64,000 nt of DNA from Agrypnia vestita (GCA_016648135.1 JADDOH010000466.1:62001-126000); one strand, 5' to 3'. Numbered from the stretch's first letter, positions 22,383 to 33,937 are shown. Made by a program: numbers and translations. Notes: generated by a model from the sequence alone, not told the origin.

Positions 22383-22530
22383 GAGTGGCTTGTTGGTCAT
22401 GTGGTTAGGACGAAGGTCGCGGGTTCGAACCAGACCAGCAAGTTAGCACAAGCGTTTAGCTTAGTTTGAAAATAGTAAGAATAGTGATGTGACACGTATT
22501 CCGTGTTCGCATCTCTATTTGAAAAAAAAA
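22383..22530 (+). mobile_element. tRNA-derived SINE, family S1, copy b
   Basis: Starts 'gagtggcttgttggtcatgt', B box GGTTCGAACC (22422-22431), then the family tail 'cttagtttgaaaatagtaag' and 'acacgtattccgtgttcgca', ending in an A-run. The A box is close to consensus. Aligns with the copies at 6241-6415 (minus) and 53523-53700. Confidence 0.75.
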
Positions 22531-23200
22531 TACGACGTAATTTCATTATATTCCCATTAGCGGCTGAAAAAATCACCTTTGAAAAAAATTCCCGCGACCT
22601 GCACCGGTGTGAACTCGTTAGTTATGCAAAGTGAATGCACATCTCTAGCGATAATAATTGTCTAAAACCTCGAAGAGAGTCTCGTAATGCGCGCGAGAGA
22701 CGGCAAATTATCGTCGTAGCCGTCAAAGTTCCCGCTGTAAACATTAAATATACAGCAGGGATGGTAGCAGCACAGATTTTAATAATTCTCGAGCTTCGCG
22801 CGCAGCAGACAGCAGCAGAAAGTACGCCGATTGTTCGCCGCGCAGGTCCCCCCGCCCGCCGGTGTGATAAGATTGCGGAGAATTATGATAAATATCAGGC
22901 GTTACTGTTCCCTGAGCATAAATCAACCCCCAGCCGCGTTAATATTAATAAAATTATCAAAATCAGGACGGAATTACGGCGAGATACAGACAGATTTGTT
23001 GGCGAGAATTTTCGACGAGTCCACCCTGAAACACTGGCTTACCGGTATATATATCAAAATGCCGCTAATAAATAAATTTCTTAATAACGTTAACTAACTT
23101 TTAAATTTGTTTTCGTGTTAGCACTTGATTATTATTCATTTCTCATATATTATTTTTATTATTTTGATTGTCTGTACTTCGATTTTTGATTTTTAATTTG
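22531..23200. other. GC-richer stretch with the longest open frame, no gene assigned
   Basis: Frame 22635-23075 (146 codons, plus) is the longest in the window but shows no domain, no signal peptide and no repeat partner. The local CpG-rich composition lowers the stop-codon rate, so chance is likely. Confidence 0.3.
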
Positions 23201-23204
23201 TTAA

Positions 23205-23310
23205 TATACATTGTATCCTGATGAAGGAAATAATTGGCCCTGAAACATGTTGACATTTTCAATATATAAGTGGCGGAAACAAAGTACATTTTTATTAATT
23301 ATATTAATAA
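23205..23310 (+). mobile_element. PLE tail with hammerhead-type motif G
   Basis: CTGATGA 23218-23224, GAAA 23242-23245, self-complementary ACATGT (23245-23250), T17, then GACA. Stem I (TATC/GACA) pairs at three of four positions and stem II is short (AGG/CCT). The tail 'aagtggcggaaacaaagtac' is shared with 20820-20880. Core intact, helices weak. Confidence 0.5.
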
Positions 23311-23645
23311 TGTCGCTACAAAATAAGTTAGATTATTATAGTTGAGATTTATTATAATTTTATATTTTACAATTCGAGTTTCGAGAGTATCACAATCTCT
23401 CATCGACACGTAAAGTACTAAACTGACTACATTTAAATATAGAAAAAATACATGGATTTTTTTTAGTTGCCTTTATTTTTTTCCTTGAATTATCATACAA
23501 TGATTTGTGACGATTGTTTAGACAATAGTAGATGTATTGCTTTTGATATATAATCATATGATATAAACATAAACAAATGCATACCTATAGGATAAATAAT
23601 CGTAACCATTCATAAGAATAATCACGTAGGCACACATCACACATT
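23311..23645. other. A/T-rich stretch, no gene seen
   Basis: Nothing recognised. Confidence 0.4.
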
Positions 23646-23647
23646 TA

Positions 23648-23842
23648 TAAGATTAAACTTTTAAAGCTGAACTCAAGACCAATAGGGCGAAGAAGGTTAA
23701 GAAGGCTTAAATTAAGATGGATGATACACATCTGCCTTGGAGCTTCTGAACTGGACATAGCTGACACTAAACCGAGATGAGTGAAGGAAGACTCTCGGGG
23801 AGGCCTCCAGGAGTTGTATGCTAACAGTGATGATGATGATGA
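23648..23842 (+). mobile_element. LINE-type 3' end with (GAT)n tail, family R (copy b)
   Basis: 'gaagactctcggggaggcct' and 'gttgtatgctaacagtgatg' run into GATGATGATGATGA. The terminal microsatellite marks the 3' end of a non-LTR retrotransposon inserted in plus orientation. A diverged copy is at 7975-8228. No protein motif remains. Confidence 0.5.
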
Positions 23843-24815
23843 AACTTTGGTTAAGAATTATCATTATTTTTTTATTTTTTTTATAACAGCTTTTAGCTTT
23901 TATATAATCTACCGCCGTTCTTTCAGTTTTCAGCACTTCCATTGGTACTAAGGGTTCAATGTTATGCCGGTGTCACAGTTTTTCTATATATCGCCTATCG
24001 TGCGCTAGGGCATTATACTCAAATAACCCGTGTTCAGGGGTTTGCTCCTTTTCATATCACAAGATTATGTGTTATCGATGCTTCTCTTGAATTTAAAAAG
24101 GCAAAAATACATGGATTAGGTGAAAATACATATAGTTTATTGGTTACGTACCTACTGAGAAAAGCCAGAGTTACTGGTGGACAGTAGTTGTAACATGAAA
24201 ATTGAGAGGAGAGAAGATCTAGTGAATGTAATAAGGTTAAGTAAGTTAATGCCCGAGATCAAATTTATTTTAATTTTTACACTTTCAAAATGATTAATTT
24301 TATTACGTTTATTTGCAACGGGATGGAAAAGTTTAATTAATGAAAATAATGATTATTTTCCATGTTGCGATTCGCGAATTCAGACAAGTTATTAACGCCA
24401 AATCCACCGATAATATAAATTAAAAGCGTTTTTGCAGCTTTGTCGAATTTAGAGAATAGTGTCTCTCGACTGGCGCGCGCCTATTTCTTGGGCCGCGCGA
24501 TCCGGAATACTTGAATGGGTGGCTCCGGATGTGGCGGGGAGAGTGCGGCAGGAAGCCGGAAGGAAATGCGACGCGGGGAGCTAAAGTTGAGCGTATTAAA
24601 TGTATTGAATCAGTTGCGCGGTTTGCGGTCGAGCGGTTTACCGCTCGGCTGGCGGTGGAATCTATCCTCGGTAATTGGCTTCACGTGAGATTTTAATTCA
24701 CGATTATTTTTATTATTTGTCTATTATGGGAATAATGGCAGGAATTCGACGATTTTATACAAGGAAGTGATTAATTTAAAAAATATATCACTAATTACTA
24801 AGGCACATGTTAAAC
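23843..24815. other. Unassigned; CpG-rich patch 24460-24700
   Basis: The patch around 'gcgcgcctatttcttgggcc' is CpG-rich and contains a 61-codon frame without recognisable features. No gene is called. Confidence 0.35.
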
Positions 24816-24817
24816 TA

Positions 24818-25020
24818 CTAGCTGTAACCCGTGAAAAAATGACGGTACTTTTACATGTCGGTTCCTAAGGAAAAAGTATTTATTTATTTGTATAAAAAAA
24901 TAAAAAAAAGTTACTTAATTTAAAAAAAGAAAAATAATTTGCAAAAAAGAAATTACTAATCACTATAAAGATGTTACGGACGTTACACGAAATAACAGAC
25001 GGACGGACAGATAACGAAAT
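24818..25020 (-). mobile_element. Helitron-like element end, copy b
   Basis: CTAG (24818-24821) followed on the plus strand by 'ctgtaacccgtgaaaaaatgacgg', i.e. a partly mutated terminal hairpin (24829-24845) in minus orientation. About 160 bp on, 'acagacggacggacagataa' matches the same position of the copy at 31992-32390. Short, non-coding. Confidence 0.55.
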
Positions 25021-25495
25021 TATTATAATTGCCATTATTTTATTGGAAAATTATTGAAAAATAACAAAATTACCGCGTCATGTTCATTCCCATGGAACTC
25101 CTCCGCCGTGACGCAACGTACCAAAATAATAAAAATGCAAAGAGATTGGACTCGTTAATGATTTATCCGAATTCAAGTTTTTCTGGATTTCTACGTTTTC
25201 TCGATTGTTTGTTGGTTGTAGAGTAATTCTGATCAATTATTTTTAAGACAGCGAGGATGATTTTTTATTCGCGTGTTTAAATTTCTTGCGGTTTGGTTAT
25301 GTATTTTTATACTTAACAGTTATCAGATCAAAAAATACAATAATTAAGAACTTTCTACTTTTTAAAATTTATTATAAAAATTTAAGTAAAATGTAACAAA
25401 ACTGTGAAAGAATCATTAAAATATCTCTACAAATGAAAAAATTATAGGACTTTAAAGTTGTGTTGCAAAAATAATTTATTTTCACGCGACAGTCC
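25021..25495. other. Spacer, no gene seen
   Basis: Nothing recognised. Confidence 0.4.
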
Positions 25496-25500
25496 AGCGT

Positions 25501-25586
25501 GTGACGTCACTTGACCTAGTCGACGCGGCTTGTGTTCACTTCGTACCTAGTACTGCGAGGATCTAGACTAGGTCTAATGACGTCAC
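25501..25586. repeat. Inverted repeat with two TGACGTCA palindromes
   Basis: GTGACGTCACTTGACCTAGT (25501-25520) plus one base is mirrored at 25566-25586, matching at 19 of 21 positions. Each arm carries a perfect CRE/ATF-type site TGACGTCA (25502-25509 and 25578-25585). The 44-bp centre is CpG-rich. It may be a regulatory palindrome or the ends of a tiny transposon. Confidence 0.7.
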
Positions 25587-25589
25587 AGG

Positions 25590-26580
25590 TGAGGCGAGTC
25601 CACCGTCGTCCCTTTATTGACAGATTAAAAAAGAATCTTTTTCTTAGTTAAATATAGTTGTTGGAGCAATTTTATTATTATATTAACTTTAACTCTGGTT
25701 CGGGTTTTCTACAGGGAAAAATCGAACTAGAAGCTCTCTAGATATGAAGATGCCACTTACCAGTTTGCAGGAACTTTGGCGTTGTTTGGTCCGTCCGATC
25801 TCCGCTCTCTTCCGTGTAGATACCAAATCCGCTTAAAACACCACTTCTACACACCGAATGTTTAATTATATATTATAGGTTTTATCCGCCGTCCAAAATT
25901 CAACCGCTCGGTTCGAGATGTCTCCAAAAATCTGTCTCGTAGCAACCGTCATACACAGAGAACTCCGCGCTCGTATGTATTTCCTTTTATAAAATTCCCG
26001 ACCAAAGATTAACAAATTTTTGCTCGAGTAATAGTATTATCAATATCGTGAATCCTCTCCATTGTACTTATTTCTTTTACTTTCTCGAGTAGTACTGCCG
26101 CATTGTGGACGACTTTTCCTGCAGGATTTTCCGCAATCGCATCTTCACGAGGGTGGTGCACGAGGGTGGCAGACTCGTGTCGGAGGATATTCATCTCGCA
26201 TAGTCGGATTTCACACAATCGCTGAATTAGCGCCGCCGTTTGAAGCGCTCGCCCGGCTGTGTCTCGGGGGTGGTAAACCGGAAACCGTCGCATGCGCCGC
26301 TGGTCCCCTTTGAAGAGCCGAGGGCCCGGCGGTGCGTCTGTGCACACCTTCGGCCCGTGTGAACCGATGGAGCGGATCTCTGCGCAGCGTCATCGGAAAT
26401 ATTTACCGCAGCTTGAACTGGAATGTCGTCCAATGCGGTTTGTCGCGTTCGTGACGGGGGCGGTAGTCCGGCGGGCGTGAAATAAGGGTCTCAACCCATT
26501 CCCGGTGAGATCAAAATATTGTTTCGATAAATAAAGAAGATTGCAGAGGTTTCCGGAAGGGTCTGGACTGTCTTCGAACA
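25590..26580. other. Moderately GC-rich unique stretch, no gene assigned
   Basis: Several overlapping frames up to 112 codons (26009-26347, minus) occur because of higher GC content; none shows a domain. No repeat partner in this window. Confidence 0.35.
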
Positions 26581-26586
26581 ATGTTG

Positions 26587-26895
26587 AAAAAAAATTCAAT
26601 TGATTGAGCAACATTGTAGATTGATATTTTAAAAAAATATTGATTATTTTATTTGTATATATATACTTTTATGTGAGTTTTTTTTATTAAATTTTTTTTT
26701 TACAATAATTGCGAGTAAGTTTTTTAAATAATTTTTCAAATAATTTGGAAAAACAAGGAACAAAAGACATTTCATTCGAATTTTTTTGACAGTTATACAG
26801 CACCCTGATGATGGAATGGTAATTTCTGAAACATGTTGGTGAAAAAAAACTCGCATAAAAGTAAATAGATATATACAAATAAAATAATTAATATT
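26587..26895 (+). mobile_element. Two PLE tails in inverted arrangement
   Basis: 26587-26690 is the inverted copy of 19360-19445: 'caattgattgagcaacattg' and 'ttttatttgtatatatatac'. It is joined near 26695 to a direct copy of 19185-19400, which contains motif F. An inverted partial copy at the 5' side of a truncated element is a known PLE insertion outcome. No coding sequence remains between them. Confidence 0.75.
26801..26841 (+). ncRNA. Hammerhead-type ribozyme motif F
   Basis: CACC 26801-26804 pairs with GGTG 26838-26841 (stem I). CTGATGA 26805-26811. Stem II GGAAT 26813-26817 with ATTTC 26822-26826, loop GGTA. GAAA 26828-26831. Stem III ACATGT 26831-26836 is fully self-complementary, T17 at 26837. 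A spare T on each side of stem II (26812, 26827) is the only departure from the textbook core. All catalytic bases are present. Confidence 0.75.
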
Positions 26896-26939
26896 TTTTA
26901 ATCCAGAAAAATGTGGAGCTATCATAAGTTTCTAGGCAA

Positions 26940-27135
26940 TTTCGGGTTAATCAAGATATATTATGGATGTCTCACAGAGACGAAGTTTTTTTATTTATAA
27001 AGGAAAGTAGTATGAAGTCTTACAGAGCTTACGACTTGTCCTATGGCTGGCTTAAGTGATCGTTTTACACAATTTAACCATCGATTCCACCCATCATTGA
27101 CCACCACATTATATCAAAATTTTAAAAGTTGTATA
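26940..27135 (+). mobile_element. MITE family FB4 fragment, copy a
   Basis: 'ggatgtctcacagagacgaa' and 'tggctggcttaagtgat' match 63218-63312; weaker matches at 45535 and 60960. Complete inverted ends are best seen at 45528-45700. Confidence 0.55.
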
Positions 27136-27154
27136 TATTTTGTTTATATACCAT

Positions 27155-27448
27155 ATTCTTCTTCCTTCTGTGCCTTGTCAGGGCCCCCGGCGTTGGCGAT
27201 CACTTGTGCGAAAATCTCTCAGTCCTGCGCTGCCCGGAACAAATCCAAAATCTGTCTCATTCCGGTCCACTCTCTGATGCTGCGCATCCAGCGCACTTGC
27301 CTTCTACCAACTTCCCATCGTATTTTTTCCCACGTAGCATGTGACCCAAATAAGAAACCTTCACTTTAATATTAGACATTAGTTCTCTACTGACTCCAGC
27401 CCTGTGAAGAACCTCCGTGACATACCGAATACATACATACGTATACAA
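27155..27448 (-). pseudogene. RTE-like LINE, pol C-terminus
   Basis: The minus frame gives VLHRAGVSRELM, VSYLGHMLRG and KLVEGKCAG. After a frame change it continues REWTGMRQILDLFRAAQD, an in-frame TGA where Arg is expected, and EIFAQVIANAGG. 'rel...ik.rk.sYLGH.lRg.rY..L.GK..G....sW...LfraA.dR.....IAN' is the C-terminal signature of RTE-like LINEs. No RT core is present. Two disabling changes show it is dead. Confidence 0.75.
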
Positions 27449-27449
27449 A

Positions 27450-28950
27450 GCATTCTATTGCTGCACCATGCATCACTTTAACTGACGCTGTCGCCATATA
27501 AGGTTGAAAATTTTTATGAGGTTTTCCTTAATCATTTCTATATTTGTTGTGTTGTTTGTGAGAGAGCAGACAGGCGGTGTACCAATGACAACGGATATCT
27601 TCCATGTTTAATAGTTTTAAATGAAATAAAAATAAAACGTTACAGATCTAAACGCCTGTATCAGATAACACGCTCAAAGAAGGCATGTTTCTTGAACGAC
27701 GGGCGGAAGGCACCCAAATCGTCCTGTGCGCCAGTTCGATCATCACTGGCAGTGACCGTCTGGTACGCAAGGAGGAGTAGAAACGCGTATCGTTAATAAT
27801 TAAATCCTCCACGTAAAGCGCTTCCTCAGAAATATCCTGCGGTAGTGGCCGGGCGGGGGGCCGAGCCACCCCCACCCTTCCGCCGGTGATTGGAAAAGTG
27901 CTCCGGACTAATTTTCCCGCGAGCTGTTTTCAATCTCCTCAGTTAAATTACTTTTACCGTACACATTATGTGCTCCGGAGATGGCGCCACTTACCGCCAC
28001 GACCCCCGCCCCTCTGCACCGCGGCTTTGTGTCGTGTCCTAGCGGGAAATGGGCCACGCACATCTTCCGCCTTGCGGATGTAATGCAAACTACTTTGTTC
28101 ATGTGATTGAATTTGCCTTCTTCTCCTGCTTCTGCGTGTTTCTCGGCTCCTACTCCCGGGATATGGATGACTAGCTTTCTCTCCATGGTGATTTGATTTG
28201 AGACCTGGAGGTCTGCCGACCTCAGCCTGGATGAAAAAGGATGAAGATTCTTGCGTTCTAGGGAGGTCAGCTGCCTGCCTAAGATAAAACAAGAACTAAA
28301 AGCTCGCAGATTTTTTTAGGATTTCTAATTTGCGGGCTTATTCTCACTGATGTGCGTTATCTGAACAATAATGTCTTGATCGCTATTATATAAGATTGTA
28401 TACTTCCTCAATTTCGACGTTATGATATAAAATAAGTACAAATTTTATTTTAAAAATTGATAGAAATAATTTTTTTTCACATATATCTACTGATTTATTT
28501 ATGAAGAGGATCTTGTAGGAAGCCGGGTATTTAGAAAAAATCATCGTCCGCTCGAATATAATTTTTCTTATAATCGATACTAGGTTTCATACTGCGTACC
28601 TGCAAAAACTCCGTTCGTTCGAAGCAACCTGGAATATGCATCTCAAGTGTGGAATCCGCAAAAAATTACTCTATACCTCCTCATCCTTTTTCTTCCATTA
28701 ATTAACTTATCTCTTCATATACTTTTTTTCACATTCACAAGCGGTTTCTTGGTAACTTACACAGTAGTTCTTGACGTGATGATTTTATACAAAGAAAGAG
28801 AGAGAGCACGACAAGATGCTGCGTCCCTTTTTATACATCCATGATTTCTGTCTCTTTCGACATACGTTCACACAGATATATTTCACAAAGTATCCAAAAA
28901 TTAAGTGAAAGCCAAATTTTCCCACGAATATTTAAGAGGAACAAATACGA
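27450..28950. other. Unassigned, with a GC-rich part 27650-28250
   Basis: Overlapping frames of 65-108 codons on both strands come with the raised GC content. None gives a known domain. No gene called. Confidence 0.35.
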
Positions 28951-28975
28951 CAAGACTGTCATTCAGGAATAAGTC

Positions 28976-29101
28976 GAAATATCAAAAACAATCAGTGCTA
29001 TGAAGATCTTAAATGAAATGCCAGAGAAATTAAAAAAAAAAAAAACTAAATTTAAAATAAACTTTCGAAAATATTTGCTGTGTAAGTTAGATGGATTATA
29101 A
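28976..29101 (+). pseudogene. CR1-like LINE, final codons of pol
   Basis: An open frame without ATG reads EISKTISAMKILNEMPEKLK, then a lysine run, FKINFRKYLL and a stop at 29099. This fits the last residues of CR1-like polymerases, 'G...lfN.LPe.iK......FK..lk.yLl'. The polyA-coded lysine run may be expanded. Nothing upstream is recognisable, so this is a heavily 5'-truncated copy. Confidence 0.6.
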
Positions 29102-30000
29102 ATAATTAAAAAATAACATCTTCATTTTACGCATACGGCTCTCTTTTATATCATCAGTATTACAAGATACTTCAAAGAGTTAAAAATATTTGGTAACAAA
29201 CTTCATTTTCTACCGCTAGTCTTGCTTCGTTTGACAAGTTCCTATTGGCGATCATTATTAATATAATATTCAATATAGAAATATTATCACGATTCGAGCC
29301 ATTTCAACAACTTGAAATTAATTCAGATACCGAGACTTTTCTCTCACGAGGTTGATGTCGCGTCACTTTCGCCCCACTTGCTGCTGACATCCAATTACAC
29401 CCTTTTCAATTATTATTCGCCGCAGGGGTTTCCAACTACACACCTTTTCCGGGCGAATTTCCTCCCTTCGCCGGTAGGCCATTCCCTTCGATCGAACGAT
29501 TTTTTCACAAGCCTAGTAATTACCTTCAAACCACGCCCAATTATTACGTTTTTGGGTATTCTGTCAATTCTGTCTTTCGGATCTTTCTTCCCTCGGGGCT
29601 TTATTTATTATTAGGGCAGCTCTTAGGCGCTTATATTCCAAAAAAATTTCCCGACTCGAGTCGCCGGTATCAAGTAGGGTGGGGGTTAAAAATGATGAAT
29701 AAAGGGAGGGAGATGGATGGTAAATGGGAACGATGGCGTAGACTGTACGGGATGAAAGGTGAGGGCACAGGAAGCTCAACTGTCGACAACATGATTTTCC
29801 ACACACGCCATCAAATGCTTGGATGCTGATGGGATTTCAGCTGTTCAGCTGGACGTGACGAAACTACTCAAGAGGTGGCGGTTGATATTGGATGATAATT
29901 TTAATCCGGGAGATAGAATGTCTCACTCATCGAGCTGTAGGTTTTGTACTGAGGAAGGTGGGTAGGCGAAGGCAAATACAGAAAAAAGGAGGTTAACTAT
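29102..30000. other. Unique GC-richer stretch, no gene assigned
   Basis: The 100-codon frame 29312-29614 shows no domain or signal. No gene called. Confidence 0.35.
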
Positions 30001-30002
30001 AA

Positions 30003-30110
30003 AGTGGCACATAACACCTGTGCATCTTCAAGAGCTCTGCACCCCGTACAACGTGATGGTAGACGTTAAAATCTGTGGTCAGGCTCTACTACAGCTACAG
30101 AACTTTTAGG
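30003..30110 (+). pseudogene. L2/CR1-clade LINE fragment
   Basis: The frame HITPVHLQELCTPYNV, followed by ICGQALLQLQNF, parallels 'YLQEPCIPDDFNDIC' of the copy at 20479-20800; at DNA level 'gcatcttcaagagctctgca' matches. It is the conserved 'P.YL.eLC.P' part of L2-type polymerase C-termini. About 35 codons remain. Confidence 0.6.
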
Positions 30111-30221
30111 GATATTAACGACCTGCTGATAATCATTATTATAGGGTTCTATATTGATTTAATTATTTATTTCAACGTTTACAAAACCTATTACAGTAAT
30201 TTGATGTTACACAAAATAACT

Positions 30222-30298
30222 TTTATAGTATATAAAATGACAAAGTAATTTATAATATAAAATGAAAAAATAGTTTATAATATAAAATGAGAAAGTAA
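30222..30298. repeat. 25-bp tandem repeat, three units
   Basis: Units TTTATAATATAAAATGA(A/G)AAA... at 30249 and 30274, with a diverged unit starting at 30222. Confidence 0.75.
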
Positions 30299-31185
30299 AT
30301 AAAAGTAAGTATATAAGATAACAAAGATAAAAGATATAAAATACAGAGTTAATATAAAAAAACAAAAATATAAAAAAGAAACATTATACATTCAATAGTG
30401 TGAAAAAGTTAACAAACGGTGAATTAATTACGATTTATGAAATTATGAAGCAACGGAGTTAGAAACTAAAATGCACTGCCTTGTTTCTCTAAGAAGTATT
30501 TGTTGAGATAAATACGGTGGCACTCTAATATAACACTGAAGATATCCGATATGTGTGCATATTCGTTCCCTTCTGTTCCCTGACTATCTAATCTTCAATG
30601 TAACTAGATTAAAAATTTACTCTTTTATACCTTTTAACCCGCTCGTGCTTCTGTAGTAATTTTTCTTCTTTAGTAATTCAATAAAAAATATATATATAAA
30701 TATATGGGAGATTATTAAATAATTAAGCACTCATATGAAAACAAATTTAAAGGGTGACTTGTTTGTAAAAACGACCTGGTCAATTATAATATTCAATCTA
30801 CTGTTAACGCCTTTTATTATTTCCTAAATTTCTAATTTATCTGTTTAACTATATAGTTTGTATGTAAAATTTGTAAACCCTTTTTGATATCAAAAAAATC
30901 ATCCATTTCCAAAAGATGATTATAAAATTCGGATTAATTATTGCTATATAATAATGTCTTTAAATAAAAATATATACCTATATAAATTAATTAATTAATT
31001 AAGGAAAATAAAAAAATAATCTTAAACAAAACTTTAACCCTTTTTACATTAAACAATTATTCTACACATATTTACACTTGGACTTATGACTAACTCAACT
31101 TTCACTACATTCCACTTGATACTCTATAGATACATAATAACTACCTTATGAAAATAAATACTACTGACGAACTCGAAAAAATATT
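30299..31185. other. A/T-rich stretch, no gene seen
   Basis: Nothing recognised. Confidence 0.4.
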
Positions 31186-31189
31186 ATAA

Positions 31190-31375
31190 TTGTGTGCTAT
31201 AACGCCACTCTGGGACAGGCGTAGCCTAGTAGAGTGGCATAATCCACAAATTAAACAAAACAAAAAAATGTGTAAATTATCTTATGTTTTATCTTATGTT
31301 TTATTGTTAAATTAGTATTAAGTATCTTATTTGTAAACAAGGATTTTTAAATAAATAAATAAAAAATAAATAAAT
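31190..31375 (+). mobile_element. LINE-type 3' tail ending in (AAAT)n
   Basis: A non-coding stretch with repeated TTATGTTTTATC is closed by AAATAAATAAATAAAAAATA. A short terminal tandem repeat of this kind is usual at CR1/jockey 3' ends. No coding motif. Confidence 0.35.
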
Positions 31376-31509
31376 ATAAGCACCTTAAGTGTTTCTCAAC
31401 TCATCATCAAAATTTCTACACTCGTCCTTATTATACAATATATATATACTTTTTAAAATTTATTATTATTATAGAGAGTTGGGTGAATAGAATTTGTCGA
31501 GTATTGAAT

Positions 31510-31655
31510 TTGAAATTTTAGCAATATAAATGTATAGGACCAATATGCTTATTGGAAGAGCTATCGCTATGCTAAACAATATCTCTTTGGGTATTGATTT
31601 GTTCTATATCTCTGAAAGGGTTTTCCGAAGCAGGATTCTCCTTCAACTTTGATAC
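31510..31655 (+). pseudogene. CR1/jockey-like LINE fragment, second copy of the 43.7-kb family
   Basis: 'attggaagagctatcgctat', 'ctttgggtattgat' and 'ggttttccgaagcaggattc' match 43738-43840 in order. In translation only GRAIAMLNNISLGIDLF survives. Diverged and lacking the upstream RT domain. Confidence 0.65.
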
Positions 31656-31991
31656 AAGTTCTTATTTATGTATATTTATAATTCTTGTGCGTGTTCTCTC
31701 TGTATATTTAATTCTAAATATGAGAATAAATTGAATCTCACGCAGTTCCATCAGTATGGCATCATACCTAGACGAACACGGAATAGTAAACCGACTTGCA
31801 GGCAGATTACCATTTTCCATTTCGTCCTTCTGATATCATCACATACCGCGAACATTACGTAAAACACGATACGGATATAAATATTCTTTAACATTTTTCT
31901 CCCCCGTCTGGGGCAGATTTATGATGCGGTGACCTGTACCACTGGACACATCCGTATTACTAACGATGTCTTCGTTGTAAAATATCTTGCA

Positions 31992-32395
31992 CTAGCTCTA
32001 ACCCGTCAAAAATGACGGTACTTTAACATGCCGGTTCCTTAAGAATAAGTATTTACTTATTTATGGCTGACACCCGTGAAATAGTATTACCATTTTTTTT
32101 ATATATATATCCCCTGACGGCAATTAAATGTACTATTCTAAACCCTGGCCATTAGGCAGAACACGAAATGATTCGCGTCTTTGCTAAGTCCTCTAGCATT
32201 TGCATGTTTATGTTTGAGCAGGTCGGGAAAATGGGCAGAGTCTTGATTAATAATGTATTATTCTTTACGTATCGTGTACCCGTTATTCTGTTAGTGTCTC
32301 TAATGAAATTATAAATTATGGACGTGGCAGAAAGTTACGGGAACAGACAGACAGATGAACGGACAGACAGCAAAATTATTATGTTTGATTTTAGT
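31992..32395 (-). mobile_element. Helitron-like element end, copy c
   Basis: The best preserved 3' terminus. On the minus strand the perfect hairpin CCGTCA-TTTT-TGACGG (32003-32018) is followed by 'gttagag', CTAG (31992-31995) and T. At the far side 'aacagacagacagatgaacg' (32352) matches copy b. The interior is non-coding, so it would be a non-autonomous element. The true 5' end was not located. Confidence 0.6.
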
Positions 32396-33935
32396 TTGTT
32401 TTAATATGCATGTACAAATGTGACTTTAGTATTTTATTTGTAAAATTATAACCGAGGCGGAAAATAATTGAATCCTCAACAATTTAAAAATAAATATGGT
32501 AACTTTTATTTAACATGACAACATAATATGTTTTACGTATCTTTATAATTAGTTTAGTAAAAAAGGAAAGTGGTTTAAAACTAAGTTGAGAGGGTAAAAA
32601 GTATGTCACCGAAAAGGGTGTATTTATGTGTTGGAAAATTTAACTTTCTGCCGCCCTCAAAAATATAAAACTTTTAATATCATGTATTTTTTGTAAACCG
32701 TGGAATTTCAGTGAATAAACACCGTAATAATACGGACCTAATTTTATTAAATTGTTTTACTACGCCTTATTATGTGAATTCGCGTTATTTCTCCGTTATT
32801 TTGTATTACAGTGTTTTTTATAGGTATAGAACTTTAAAATAAAATAAAACTCGTGGAAATGGATTTATTCTATTAGTATTTAAATACGATTACGATACCA
32901 CGATTTTCGAAATAAATTCGAACAATTTGCAAGCGTTCTGGCGTTGGTTTATTCATGACGAAATGGCGAACATGAGTGAGAGCAAATCAGTGGTCAGCTG
33001 TCAAAGTTGCTGTCGCTGAAAAAAGTGTGACCAATTCGAAAAAAAACCTGTAAAAACATCGTTTATTTAAACACTAATGGCATAAATTATTATCTTTCCA
33101 ATAAAGCAAACACCAATGTAGCATATAATAAAAAAAATACATAAAAAATATACACATAAAATTTACTGAGTGATTCACTATACAGGTGATTTATACGAGG
33201 ATATAAATATAAAATATGGATAGTAGAAGCAGTAGATATTGAAGCAATATAAAGTTAAAGAATATAAGTATAGAATCATGTGTATGGATTGTAACGACAT
33301 GTAGATATTATTTAATACCAAAGCAAAATTAAAATGAATATTATGTAAAAAAAAATATGTATTGTAAGAAAATACAGTTTAATGAGAATTAAATTATTAT
33401 GACCTGTTTTCGGCAGTTGGGTGTTTGTGCAAATGCATGTGACAATAATGTCTTCACGAATAATTTTGTATCAAAGAGAAATGGTAAAAGTAGGGTGTGC
33501 ACATTGACTATGACAGAATGGATACCAAAGACATTTGAATATCACTTTTATCATTCAGCATAACACCCTAAATAATTTTTTTTAATGTGATTAATGTGGA
33601 GTATTCAAAAGCTCACAATTTCAATAACACAACAAAATCTTGAATTATTTTAACTGGAACTCAATTACGAACGACTTCATCAACATTATAATTTCAAATC
33701 ATAAAATGCAGAGCTAACCAACAGTGAGGCAGAAAAATAAATAATAGACAAGAAAGTAACAAACAAAATATGAAAAATAATAACCACATGAAAATAAATA
33801 CAAATAACTTTTAAAGCAACACTCTCCCAAACATTCGCACTTTTTTAAAAATAACTTCTTTGTCCAAACAGTCTTGGCACTTATTGGCTGAAACATTATC
33901 TAGCTGAATTTCTTATTTTAATGTTTCTAATGTTG
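32396..33935. other. A/T-rich stretch, no gene seen
   Basis: No gene or clear element recognised. Confidence 0.4.
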
Positions 33936-33937
33936 TG

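Noticed and set aside
22635..23075. 146-codon open frame, the longest in the window
   Set aside because: No domain, no signal peptide and no support from neighbours; local GC/CpG enrichment makes long chance frames likely, and other frames overlap it on both strands.
26009..26347. 112-codon minus-strand frame
   Set aside because: Lies in a GC-rich patch with several competing frames; the peptide shows no recognisable motif.
29312..29614. 100-codon frame
   Set aside because: No domain or conserved pattern; composition follows local pyrimidine richness.
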